Shown piece after piece: positions 33,935 through 42,989 of a DNA stretch of 64,000 nt (its first letter is position 1; the number at the start of each line of letters is the position of its first letter). The position numbers were made by a program, and so were the translations under genes. A model generated the notes under the pieces. That model was not told the origin of the DNA, ran no database searches, and worked only from the letters and a program-made list of their open reading frames with translations. The stretch is from Muscardinus avellanarius (taxonomy: Eukaryota; Chordata; Mammalia; Rodentia; Gliridae), in assembly GCA_963383645.1 (NCBI GenBank), contig OY726561.1:138892727-138956726 (forward strand), in the 5' to 3' direction.

Positions 33935-34062
33935 GATGAGGCAGGAGGATTGCAACTTTGAGATCAGCCTGGACAACTTAGCAAGACCTTGTCTCAAAAT
34001 AGAAAAATCAAAAGGGCTGGGAATGCAGCTCAGTGGTAGAGTGATTCTGGGCTCACTTGAAG
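33935..34062 (+). repeat. 5'-truncated SINE
   Basis: GATGAGGCAGGAGGATTGC start and AGCTCAGTGGTAGAGTG in the right half. Confidence 0.65.
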
Positions 34063-34204
34063 AAGGAAGGAAGAAGGTAGAAAGGGAGGGAAACACACAA
34101 AAGTAATCACATTTGTCTCTTCCTCACAGAACCTAACGTCTAGGATTCTTTTGAGCAATTCTGCCTCACGTCTGACTTCATTACCTCCCTTCCCCCACCC
34201 CATT

Positions 34205-34290
34205 TATTCATTCCACAAACCTGTATTCAATACCTTCCATCCGACAGGCACTTTGCTCGTCATCTGGGACCATAAATCAATGTGAAATTG
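34205..34290 (+). repeat. Possible L2/MIR remnant
   Basis: TTATTCATTCCACAAACC ... CCGACAGGCACTTTGC resembles the common L2 3' end. Confidence 0.4.
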
Positions 34291-34329
34291 CTACCGGGAT
34301 AAGTACAACAATAAAATTACCAGGTGCCT

Positions 34330-34445
34330 TCAAAATATACAATGAGAGGTGGTACTAATTCACAATCCCACCAATAGTGTGTAAGAGTTCCGATTCCCCA
34401 CATCCTCGCCAGCATTTATTATTGTTAAATCAGTACAATCACTAT
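34330..34445 (-). repeat. L1 fragment, antisense arm of an inverted L1
   Basis: CACAATCCCACCAATAGTG ... CCCCACATCCTCGCCAGC is the reverse complement of L1 ORF2 3' coding text. The sense arm continues at 34725. Confidence 0.6.
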
Positions 34446-34525
34446 GGGATTCCTTAAGAGACTAGGAACGGAACCACCCTGTAGACCACTCCTTAATCCC
34501 TTTCCAACAAAATTAGAGTTAGGAG

Positions 34526-34725
34526 CCGGGCGTGGTGGCGCACGCTTGTAATCCCTGTGCTTGGGAGGCTGAGACCGGAGGATCGCGGTTCACAGCCAGC
34601 CTCAGCTACTTAGTGAGGCCCTTTGCAACTCAGTGAGACCCTGTTTCAAAATAAAGAATAAAAAATAGGGCTGGGGGTGTAGCTTGGAGGTAGCATGCCT
34701 CACCAGTACCACAAAAAAAAAAAAA
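34526..34725 (+). repeat. Dimeric SINE, subfamily B, inserted in the L1
   Basis: GCCGGGCGTGGTGGCGCACG start, CTCAGCTACTTAGTGAGG, GGGCTGGGGGTGTAGC. Flanked by AAAATTAGAGTTAGGA on both sides (34509 and 34723), a target duplication. Confidence 0.9.
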
Positions 34726-35280
34726 TTAGAGTTAGGATACCATAGTGATGCAGGTATACCCACACTTACAGCAGCACAATTCACAACAGTTAACTTATGG
34801 AAGCACACAAGCTGGGTTTTCATCCACAGAGTGGACAGCAAAACTGGTGAGTATACACAGTGGAATTTGACTCAGCCACAATGAAGAACAAAATTTGTCA
34901 TTTGCAAGAAATGGATGGAACCAGAGAATATTAATGCCAAGATGAGGCAATCTCAGAAAGTCGAGGTTCCTATATTTTCTCTCTTACATGGAAGCTAGAG
35001 AGAAAATAGGAAACAAAAGGAACCTGAGATAAATGAGGAGAGAGAAGAGCGGAATAACAGAAGGGAACTGGGGGAGCGTGGTGGGGAGGGGAGCTGATGA
35101 AGGAAACCGTTGCAATAACACGCGTCCATATATGAAGTATTCACTACCCAGCTCACTAACGTGTGGGGGAGGCAGGGAGAGCAGGGTGGGCTGTGGAGGG
35201 AAATGCGTCAGGGCTGCGTGCATACACGGGTCACCTTGAGCTTCACTGTGACGTACAATTACAGTGCACCAATAAAAGTA
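34725..35280 (+). repeat. L1 3' end, sense arm
   Basis: TACAGCAGCACAATTCACAA, ATGAAGAACAAAATTTGTC, GAAATGGATGGAACCAGAG and TCTCTCTTACATGGAAGC are L1 landmarks, and TACAGTGCACCAATAAAAG matches the 3' terminus seen in the half-L1 copies. No open frame. Confidence 0.75.
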
Positions 35281-35400
35281 ACATGATGAGATTAGATATA
35301 ACACATACAAATGATTCACACATGATGAGATTATATATAACATATTATCACTGATTCACATATGAGGAGATTTTATATACATAATTTGTTATAATTTTAT
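35281..35400 (+). repeat. Minisatellite, ~39-bp unit, 3 copies
   Basis: Units begin ACATGATGAGATTA at 35281, 35320 and (diverged) 35360, each with a GATTCAC word before the next start. It lies directly on the L1 3' end, so it probably arose from the L1 tail junction. Confidence 0.7.
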
Positions 35401-36489
35401 ATATAATGAATGATAATTAATGTATATAATTGGTTCATACACCATGAGAAGACTGGGGTGAGAACATCAGAGAGGGCTGCCCCGAGGGAGCTCATTCTGA
35501 ATGGAGAGGTGACGGAAGAGTAGGTATTAGCTGGGGGAGGACCAGGAGAGGAGAGGGGAGCAAGGCCCAGCCAGGGTGCAGAGGGAAAGTGGCCCGACCG
35601 AGACAGCCACCGTGGGGACCAAGAGAGGGCGAATTAGCAGAGGGAGAGCGAGTGAGCAGCAGACACAGCACAGCCCTCCTTGGGGGGCAGCCATCTCTAC
35701 CCAGGAAGTGAGTGGGACCAGAGGACAGCAGGCAGGCGGTCAGGGCGCCTCTGAGGGCTCTGAGTGTGCACACAGACGACCACAGCATCTCAGGAAGGTG
35801 TGTGGATGGTGTCTAGAGCCCAGGTGGTGAGCGAGAGTAGACGCGGCGTGATTGGAGAGACGTTTAGGGACAGAACTGGAGGACTTGCAGGCGGATCAGC
35901 CATTGGCTGAGAGGCAGAAAGTACTGAAGCCACCTCCTCAGCCTCTGCCTGAATCACAGCATGGAGGGAGGTGTCGCCGACTGCCTAGCAAGGACGAGTC
36001 TGCGAGTGGGGAGGATTTGAGGCTGGGAGAGAGGGACTGACAGCCATTACTCTTCATGTCGTTCTCGGTTATAGCACTTGGGCACCTCGTAGGTTATGGG
36101 GGAAACCTTTGGTAGCCTTTCCTGGTAAATTCATAGCCTTCCTTGAACCCTCATTCCCTTCAGGTGGAGGAGTCTTCTAATTACCATGATGAAGTAGTTC
36201 AACTTTTAATGTCATAGTTAATAGTCAGAAATATTAAGGTTCAGCTTCGTATTATCACAGCAATTTAACTGTCAATGTTACCTATATATAATTACACAAA
36301 TTGCTCCCCAGAAGTGGTATAAAAATCTCTACCCTCTACCTTAACTTCTACAAGGATAATCTTTACCTCCTGCTCTAGAAGGGTTGAAGCTCTTCTCTAG
36401 CTACAAGGACAAGGACAAACACTGTTGGTTTCTCCTCAGATGTGATCTGAATTGGCTATCAATAGCAGTAGCCTTTCATGACCTTTTTT
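35401..36489. other. No gene recognised
   Basis: Unique sequence. A purine-rich, GC-rich block at 35500-36050 gives opposed ORFs of 84-98 codons without known motifs. Confidence 0.4.
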
Positions 36490-36668
36490 CCCCTTTGGTA
36501 CTGGAGATTGAACCCAGGGGCATTTTACCTTTCAGCTATGCCACTTTTCTTTTTTTAATTTGAAACATGTTCTTACTGAATTGCTGAGCCTGGCCTTGAA
36601 CCTGTGACCCTCCTGTCTCAGCCTCCGAAGTACTGGGATTACAGGCATGCATCACCACACTGGGCTCC
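36490..36668 (-). repeat. Dimeric SINE, antisense
   Basis: TTTGGTACTGGAGATTGAAC and ACAGGCATGCATCACCACAC. Confidence 0.8.
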
Positions 36669-36819
36669 TCTAATTCTTACCAAATTTCAGCACATTTTGG
36701 GGGGGTCAAGGTCGGGTGTATTATAGTATCCTGAAGTTTTATAGTGTTATTTAAGTCAAGGATAAGAGCCAAGAGCCAAAATGAAAAATTAAGTTTCTAT
36801 AACTTCAAAAGTTTCTAAG

Positions 36820-37012
36820 CCGGGCATGTGGTGCACGCTTATAATCCCCACGCTTGGGAGGCAGAGACAGGTGGATCGCGCAGGTTCTAAGCCAGCCGTG
36901 CTGGCTTAAGAGACCCTGTTTCCAAATTTTTAAAAAGTATAAAATAGGTCTGGGAGTATAGCCCGGAGGTAGAAGGGTTTCCAGGAACCCCAGTACCACC
37001 ACCACAAAAAAA
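36820..37012 (+). repeat. Dimeric SINE, subfamily A
   Basis: GCCGGGCATGTGGTGCACGC to TTCCAGGAACCCCAGTACC. Flanked by AAGTTTCTATAACTTCA (36790) and AAGTTTCTATAACTTCA (37016): long target duplication, recent insertion. Confidence 0.9.
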
Positions 37013-37032
37013 AAAAAGTTTCTATAACTTCA

Positions 37033-37232
37033 GCCAGGCGTGGTGGTGCATGCTTGTAATCCCAGCATTTGGGAGGCTGAGACAGGAGGATGTGGTTCGC
37101 GGACAGCCTCAGTTGCTTAGTAAGGCCCTCTGCAACTCAGTGAGACCCTGTTTACAAATAAAGAATAAAAAATAAAGCTTGGGGTATAGCTCAGAGGTAG
37201 AATGCTCCTGGGTTCCATCCCCAGTACTGAAA
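37033..37232 (+). repeat. Dimeric SINE, subfamily B
   Basis: GCCAGGCGTGGTGGTGCATG to CATCCCCAGTACTG. It is followed by a third copy of AAGTTTCTATAACTT (37236), so two SINEs used the same target in succession. Confidence 0.9.
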
Positions 37233-37283
37233 AAAAGTTTCTATAACTTTAATTAAATTATTGCTTCAACATCCTAACAAAGC

Positions 37284-37487
37284 AAAGCCGGGTGTGGCGG
37301 TGCACGCTTGTAATCCCAGTACTTGGGTGGCTAAGACAGAAAGATGACAAGTTCGAGGCCAGCCTCAGCAACATAAAGAGATTCTCAGTAACTTAAGGAG
37401 ACTCTGTTTCAAGAAAAAAAATTTTTTTTAAAGGGCTTGGGGTGTTTTTCAGAGGTAAAATGCCTCTGGGTTCAATCCCAGTACCAG
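37284..37487 (+). repeat. Dimeric SINE leading into (GAA)n
   Basis: GCCGGGTGTGGCGGTGCACG to GGTTCAATCCCAGTACCAG; the expansion below starts exactly at its 3' end. Confidence 0.85.
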
Positions 37488-37681
37488 AGAGAGAGAGAGG
37501 AAGAAGAAGAAGAAGAAGAAGAAGAAGAAGAAGAAGAAGAAGAAGAAGAAGAAGAAGAAGAAGAAGAAGAAGAAGAAGAGGAGGAGGAAGAAGAGGAAGA
37601 AGAGGAAGAAGAGGAAGAAGAGGAAGAAGAGGAAGAAGAGGAAGAAGAGGAGGAGGAGGAGGAGGAGGAGGAGGAAAGAGA
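37488..37681 (+). repeat. (GA)n-(GAA)n-(GAGGAA)n-(GAG)n purine tract
   Basis: About 190 bp with no pyrimidine on the plus strand: a short GA run, roughly 25 GAA units, GAGGAA-type hexamers, then GAG units. It creates artefactual poly-Glu, poly-Arg and poly-Leu ORFs. Confidence 0.95.
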
Positions 37682-37739
37682 GGAGAAAGAAAAGAGCTAA
37701 AAAAAAAAAATCCTGTGTGAATTAGAACCATTTTCACTG

Positions 37740-37924
37740 AAGAGAAACTTTAAAACAGCCTCCAAAACAAAATTTTATTCTAACCGATAATTAGAACGTA
37801 GCTGCGGTGTGCCCCTGGTTCCAGAGCTCATTCTCCACACAGTGTGCGGTGTCACTGTTTAATAGGCAAGACTTGCAGGTCAGCTCTTAGATAGTATTTC
37901 TTTTCTTCCAGGTCATTCAAGATA
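37740..37924. other. No gene recognised
   Basis: Short unique spacer. Confidence 0.4.
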
Positions 37925-38072
37925 CATCCCCAGCCCTTCCTATTTTTTGTTCCGAAACAGGGTCTGCCTAGGTTGCTCAGGGTTTCGCCAAGTGGCCGAG
38001 ACTGGCCTCAAACCTGTGATACTCCTGCCTTAGCCTCCCAGGTGCTGGGATAACAGGCGTGCGCACTCAGAT
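37925..38072 (-). repeat. Dimeric SINE, antisense, partial
   Basis: TACATCCCCAGCCCTTCC, GGGTCTGCCTAGGTTGCTC and AACAGGCGTGCGCACTC. Confidence 0.75.
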
Positions 38073-38460
38073 AGATACGATGACGATGATTCAGAAAGAG
38101 GACTTCCTTGAAGAGCGCGAGGCAGGCCTGGCGCCGCTGGTCTGCGCTCGGGTCCGTTAGACCCGCCGGCCGTGTCCCTGTCCCTGTCCCTCCGCGGTGC
38201 TCCTGTGGTGTGGACGTGGACTGAGACTGCTGAGCCCGCGGAGGTGCCGCCCGAGCCGAAGCCAAGGCTAGACGGCAGGTTCTGCTCTGCCTGTCTCTCA
38301 GGAAAGGACCTTAATTACGTCGACAAGTTGTCCTTCGAGGACTGCTGGCCCCGAGCCCCGCCAGAGCCCTTTCCTCTTTGCTCCCCAGTCTTACGACTCT
38401 GTACCTCCGCTCAGAGACTCGCAGAGCATGAGAGAGCACTCAACTGGGAGTCAAGAGAAG
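38073..38460 (+). other. CpG-rich unique block with unexplained ORF
   Basis: CpG-dense compared with its surroundings (CCCGCCGGCCGTGTCCC, GACCTTAATTACGTCGACAA). The plus-strand ORF opening at 38172 has about 95 unique codons before it runs into an antisense SINE. I do not recognise the protein. It could be a first exon, a fragment of a retrocopy, or chance. Confidence 0.3.
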
Positions 38461-38462
38461 CT

Positions 38463-38682
38463 CATTTTTTTTTCTTTGTGGTCCTGGGGGTGGAACCCAG
38501 GGGCTTTCTACCTCAGGGATATACTCCCAGACCTATTTTATATTTTATTTGGAAACAGGGTCTCACTAAGTTGCTGAGAGCCTCACTCAGTAGCTGAAAC
38601 TGGCTTTGAACCTGCGCGATCCTCCTGTCTCAGCCTCCCAAGTGCTGAGATTACAAGCGTGCGCCACCATGCCCAGCTTAAA
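38463..38682 (-). repeat. Dimeric SINE, antisense
   Basis: GTCCTGGGGGTGGAACCC to GCGCCACCATGCCCAGC. Confidence 0.85.
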
Positions 38683-39045
38683 AGAAGACAATTTTAACCC
38701 CAGCTCTGACACAAAGGAGCGGTGTGAGCCTGAGCACACTTCAACTTCTAAGACAAAGTTCACGTTTCAGAAGTAAACCCCTCTAGATCTCCCAGCTCCT
38801 GCTCACGAAGGATAATAGTCCCATTTGTTTTGCCATCCCTTGCCCTGCACAGGAGCATCTTAGCCCCGAGAACCCCTCTCCCCACAGCCTCTGTCATAAT
38901 CAGGAAGTCCCTTTCCTTCATCCAGGTACATAAAGGTGTCACCTATGGGCCGGACAGCTGCTTTGTACTGGGGCTGAAACAGCAAATGAAAAGAATCACG
39001 TTCCAGGCATTGGGTTGAACTAAGGTTTCATTGAAAAGGAAATAT
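38683..39045. other. No gene recognised
   Basis: Unique sequence. Confidence 0.4.
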
Positions 39046-39258
39046 TCAGCCGGGCGTGGTGGCACAGGCTTGTAATCCCCGCACTTGGGAGGCTGAGACA
39101 GGAGGATCGCGCAGGTTCAAAGCCAGCCTCAGCTACTTAGTGAGGCTCTCAGAAACCTAGTGAGACCGTGTTTCAAACAAAATATAAAATAGGTCTGGGG
39201 GTATAGCCCAGAGGTAGAAAGACCCCTAGATTCCATCCCCTTTACCAAAAAAAAAAAA
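39046..39258 (+). repeat. Dimeric SINE
   Basis: GCCGGGCGTGGTGGCACAGG, CTCAGCTACTTAGTGAGGC, GGTCTGGGGGTATAGCCCAG: a mix of subfamily A and B words. Confidence 0.85.
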
Positions 39259-39524
39259 GAAGGAAAAACTGACTGCTTCAAGAAGCATGGGCTGGATCGT
39301 AGTGTGGCAAGAGTGGATGCAGGGCCAACTGGACCACTGCTGTGAGGTGCAAACACAGGCCTGGGGCGGGGCCGGCGAGGGGAGGAGGCAGCAGGTATTC
39401 TAGAAGAAGAGCTGGGGAGTCTTGCTTTAAAGCACTGGGAGGGAGAGGGGCGGTCTCTCCTGGGTTCCTGGTTTGAGGTTTTATGCTCATTGTTGGAGGA
39501 ACCTACGGAGGAACGGGACTCGGG

Positions 39525-39582
39525 ACGGGGTCTGCAGGTTCTCCTTGGACGTGACGGGGTCTGCAGGTTCTCCTTGGACGTG
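39525..39582 (+). repeat. Perfect 29-bp tandem duplication
   Basis: Two identical units starting ACGGGGTCTGCAGG at 39525 and 39554, both ending TTGGACGTG. Identity suggests a recent replication slip. Confidence 0.95.
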
Positions 39583-41270
39583 CTGAACATTTACGGAGAC
39601 GGCAAATACACAACTGGGTGTTCAGGCTGTGGTGTACTCGCGATAAACACCTGAGAGTTATCAGCAAGTAAGAGGTGCTGAAGGCCATGGGTGTGGAAGA
39701 GACAACCAAGAGAAAGGGAACAGACTGTCCTGCGTGAGCTCACAAGCTCCCTTTGCATCTTAGTTGGTTCTGATGCCCACAGATAATGTCTACACTAAGC
39801 GCTCCGGCCCCTAAGGGCAGAACTCCCTGGGGGTGCGTAAGACAGGCGTCATGTCTCCCACAGGCAGACCTCGCCAGACCCAAGCCCGGATACCATCTCC
39901 CTGGGGTTAGCAAATTCTCCCTTCCCCACTCAGTGCCTCACTTGGTCACCTGAGCTGCAGAGCAGGCTGCTGGGTCTCCGGTACTCAGAAGAAACACTGG
40001 ACACAAGCCGCCTTCATTCCCCACAAGCTGGACACCCAACCCTGAACCAGACCCTAGTTGTTGCCCTAGGACCCAAAATAAAATAACTGCAGCCAAGACG
40101 CTATTGTGCGTGTGTTGCGAGACCTTTCCCAAACGCACCTGAGATCCCGTTCAAGCTGACTATCCCCGTCACACCACTGAAATGATCCTGAAAGACGATG
40201 TCCATGCGATCCCGACCTTCAGCATCTACGTGGAGTCGGTGGCCTTCGCCTCCACCCACTTAGGGACTTGGCTTGGACAGACGCTTGCTCCAGGAGAGCC
40301 CAGGAGTGCGAAGGTGAGAGGTTTGCTCTGCGTCTCATAAACAACCCGTCCTGCTGTTGACTGCTGCCTCCCGGTAGGAACAGCCGCGCCACCGACAACA
40401 AAAGCCACCACACAAACCAAGCTCGGGTCAGGGCCTCTTGTCTGTGTAACACCAAGTGCAAGGAGACGTGCACATAAGGAGGCCCCGTGGACACGCAAGT
40501 ATCAAAGGGAGTGACCTGGACTGTGACCTGGGACCCTTTTGGCCTACTCAAAGATGGGCAGAGGCAGGAGGTTTGCAGCCAGATGGGCAGAGGCCGAGGC
40601 CACGGGCAGTGCGGGGCCACCCGGCCTGCAGTGCAGGTGCCCTCCTGCCGCCTCTGCCAGGCTCCGAGCTGAGCCAGAGGGGACAAGGAGCAAGGCGCTG
40701 GCCAGCGCCATCCACGCGTGTTGTTGACGTACATCGACGTGTGAGCAGCTGCTGCGAGACAGGGGCCTCACTGAAGCAAGTACCGTGGCCCGGAAGGGAA
40801 GGGCTGGGTTCTACTCTTCCCAGAGGACTAGAGCAGGCGTTTGCATGGAGCCTTGCTACCTGAGTCCTTAAGGACGCGGAGGCCATCGCCAGTGGGGCAA
40901 GGCTTAACTGGAGACATTCTAGACTGGGGGAAGGAGTGTGCGGAGATGGAGGAACAGAGGGTGCGTCCGGGACACCACGATCCCAGGATGTGGAGCACAG
41001 CCCCGCCGGGCACCCAGGTGGGCCGGAGACATTACTAGTGACATGCGGACACCTACTTGGTTGCAATGACTCACTTGGGGTTGAGGAAATTGTCTGCTTT
41101 TGATTTCCTTCCATCTTCACTCAGGAGGGGTTCTCCAATGACTACTAACACTTCTCTTCTGGTGGCTACAAGGAGGCTGCAGACCAAGCTCAGGCCTCAC
41201 GCCGGTCAGCACAACCGTAACCACTGAGGTGTATGTCAGCCCTGCTATCACTCTTGAAAGCCAATCTTCC
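39583..41270. other. GC-rich unique stretch, no gene recognised
   Basis: The part from about 40200 to 41050 is GC-rich and gives overlapping ORFs of 90-190 codons on both strands. Both-strand openness argues for composition. No known protein or repeat is recognised. Confidence 0.4.
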
Positions 41271-41450
41271 GGCTGAGTGTGGTGGCCACGCCTGTAATCC
41301 CAATATTTGGGAGGCTGAGACTGGAGGCCGGCAGCTGAGACCAGCCCCAGCAATTAGCGAGACCCTGTTGCAAAATAAATATAAAATAGGGCTGGGGATG
41401 TGGCTTGGAGGTACAATGCCCCTGGGTTCAAGCCCCAGTACCAGAAGGAG
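41271..41450 (+). repeat. Dimeric SINE with short (GA)n end
   Basis: GTGGTGGCCACGCCTGTAAT, GGGCTGGGGATGTGGCTTGG, CCCCAGTACCAG then a GA-rich run. Confidence 0.8.
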
Positions 41451-41465
41451 AGAGAGAAAGAGAGA

Positions 41466-41645
41466 GAGCCGGGCATGATGGAACACGCTTTTAATTCCAG
41501 TATTTGTAAGGAGGATCAGAGGTTTGCAGCCAGCCTCAACTACTTAGTGAGGCCCTGTTTAAAAATAAAGAATAAAAATAGGGCTGGGAGTATAGTTCTA
41601 GCCCCTAGACTGAATCCCAGGTATCCCAAAAAGAAAAAAAAAAGA
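41466..41645 (+). repeat. Dimeric SINE, partly deleted
   Basis: GCCGGGCATGATGGAACACG start; right half GGGCTGGGAGTATAG shortened. Confidence 0.75.
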
Positions 41646-42204
41646 GGAAAAGAAAAATATTAAGGAGTTAGTCATACTAAGCTCTTATGGTCAGAATTAC
41701 AACAGTGGTATATGAGTATCTGAAGTTTTAGGAATATCTTTCTCTAGGACGAAGGTCAGCAGCTTGGTATCTTGCCATTGCTAGATTGTTGGAGGATTAA
41801 GCATGCTAGCTGGATACACTCTCGGCCACCATTAGGCACTCCTGCAAGACGCCTGAGGCCTTCACTTTGACAGGAGGACCTGTTTTGCAGGAGTGCAAGG
41901 TTTAGAGGTAAGGCACATGCAGGTCACACAGAACAGACATTCTTAACCTTTTTAACATTCCAGCGAGCCTTCCAAGGTTCGCCAGATTGACTCTGACCTA
42001 ATTTCTCTAATTCTGTGAGATCTTTGGTCTGCAGAGCTATGGTTGGCTTTAGAAAGGGATCATATATTTTCTTCTTGACTTCTGCAGTAATCATAGGAAG
42101 CTGAGCACTCAGGCTGGGAGTTCTCCCCAGATGCCTCCAGCACATCCCAGGTGTTTATCGACTGGGCAGGGGACCACCTATCCACTCCAACTCAAAGGTT
42201 TGCA
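41646..42204. other. No gene recognised
   Basis: Unique sequence. Confidence 0.4.
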
Positions 42205-42478
42205 TGGTCTATTTTATTTTTATTTTTACTTTTATTTTTATGGTCTATTTTATTTTTATTTTTATTTTTACTTTTACTTTTATTTTTTGTGGTATTTTGG
42301 ATTGAACCCAGAGGCATTCTACCTTCAAGCTACACTCCCAGCCCAATTTTATTTCTTATTTGGAAAGGAGGTCTTGCTAGGTTGATGAATCTCACTACTT
42401 GCTGAGACCTGCCATCCTCCTGTCTCAGCCTCCTAGGTGCGGGGATTACAGGCATGCACCTCTACACCTGCACATGTT
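42205..42478 (-). repeat. (TTTTA)n tail and antisense dimeric SINE
   Basis: A TTTTTA-type tract at 42208-42286, partly duplicated around TGGTCTATTTTATTTTTA, precedes the antisense SINE (GGATTGAACCCAGAGGC to TTACAGGCATGCACC) and is its expanded tail. Confidence 0.8.
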
Positions 42479-42491
42479 AAGTCTTTTTTAT

Positions 42492-42690
42492 TGGGGGGGG
42501 TACTGGGGATAGAACCCAGGGGCATTCTACACCCCCAACCCGATTCTCCATTCTTTATTTTGAAATAGGGTCTCACTGTGTTGCAGAGGGTCTCACTAAG
42601 AAGCTGAGGTTGTCCTCTAACCCTGATCCTCCTGCTTGTCTCAGCCTCCTGAATGCTGGGATTACAAGTGTGCACCACCACGCCCGGCAC
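42492..42690 (-). repeat. Dimeric SINE, antisense
   Basis: GGTACTGGGGATAGAACCC to GTGCACCACCACGCCCGGC. CACATGTTAAGTCTT flanks it (42474 and 42687), a target duplication. Confidence 0.9.
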
Positions 42691-42754
42691 ATGTTAAGTC
42701 TTAATGCTCTTTTGAATGCATATTGTAACACTTTTGAAAGAAATCTTAAAGACC

Positions 42755-42946
42755 TACAAGCTTGGCATGGGGGTGCACACCTGTAACCCTGGTGGCTTGG
42801 GAGGCTGAGGCAGAGATGGCAGGTTGGAGCAACTCAGCAAGGCCTCCGACAACTTAGTGAGACCCTCCTTTGAAATAAAAGAAAAAATAAAACTGGGGTT
42901 GGGAGTATTGCTCAGAGGTAGAACGCCCGTGGGCTCAATCCCCAGG

Positions 42947-42988
<42 letters not shown>
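42755..42988 (+). repeat. Dimeric SINE ending in (CA)n
   Basis: CATGGGGGTGCACACCTGTA start, GGGCTCAATCCCCAGGAA end, then 40 bp of CA at 42948-42987. Confidence 0.85.

Positions 42989-42989
<1 letters not shown>

Noticed and set aside
37488..37681. CRISPR-like or other spaced repeat arrays
   Set aside because: All arrays in the window are simple or tandem repeats without unique spacers, in a mammalian context.
37393..37737. Poly-Glu, poly-Arg and poly-Leu ORFs
   Set aside because: Artefacts of the GAA/GAGGAA microsatellite.
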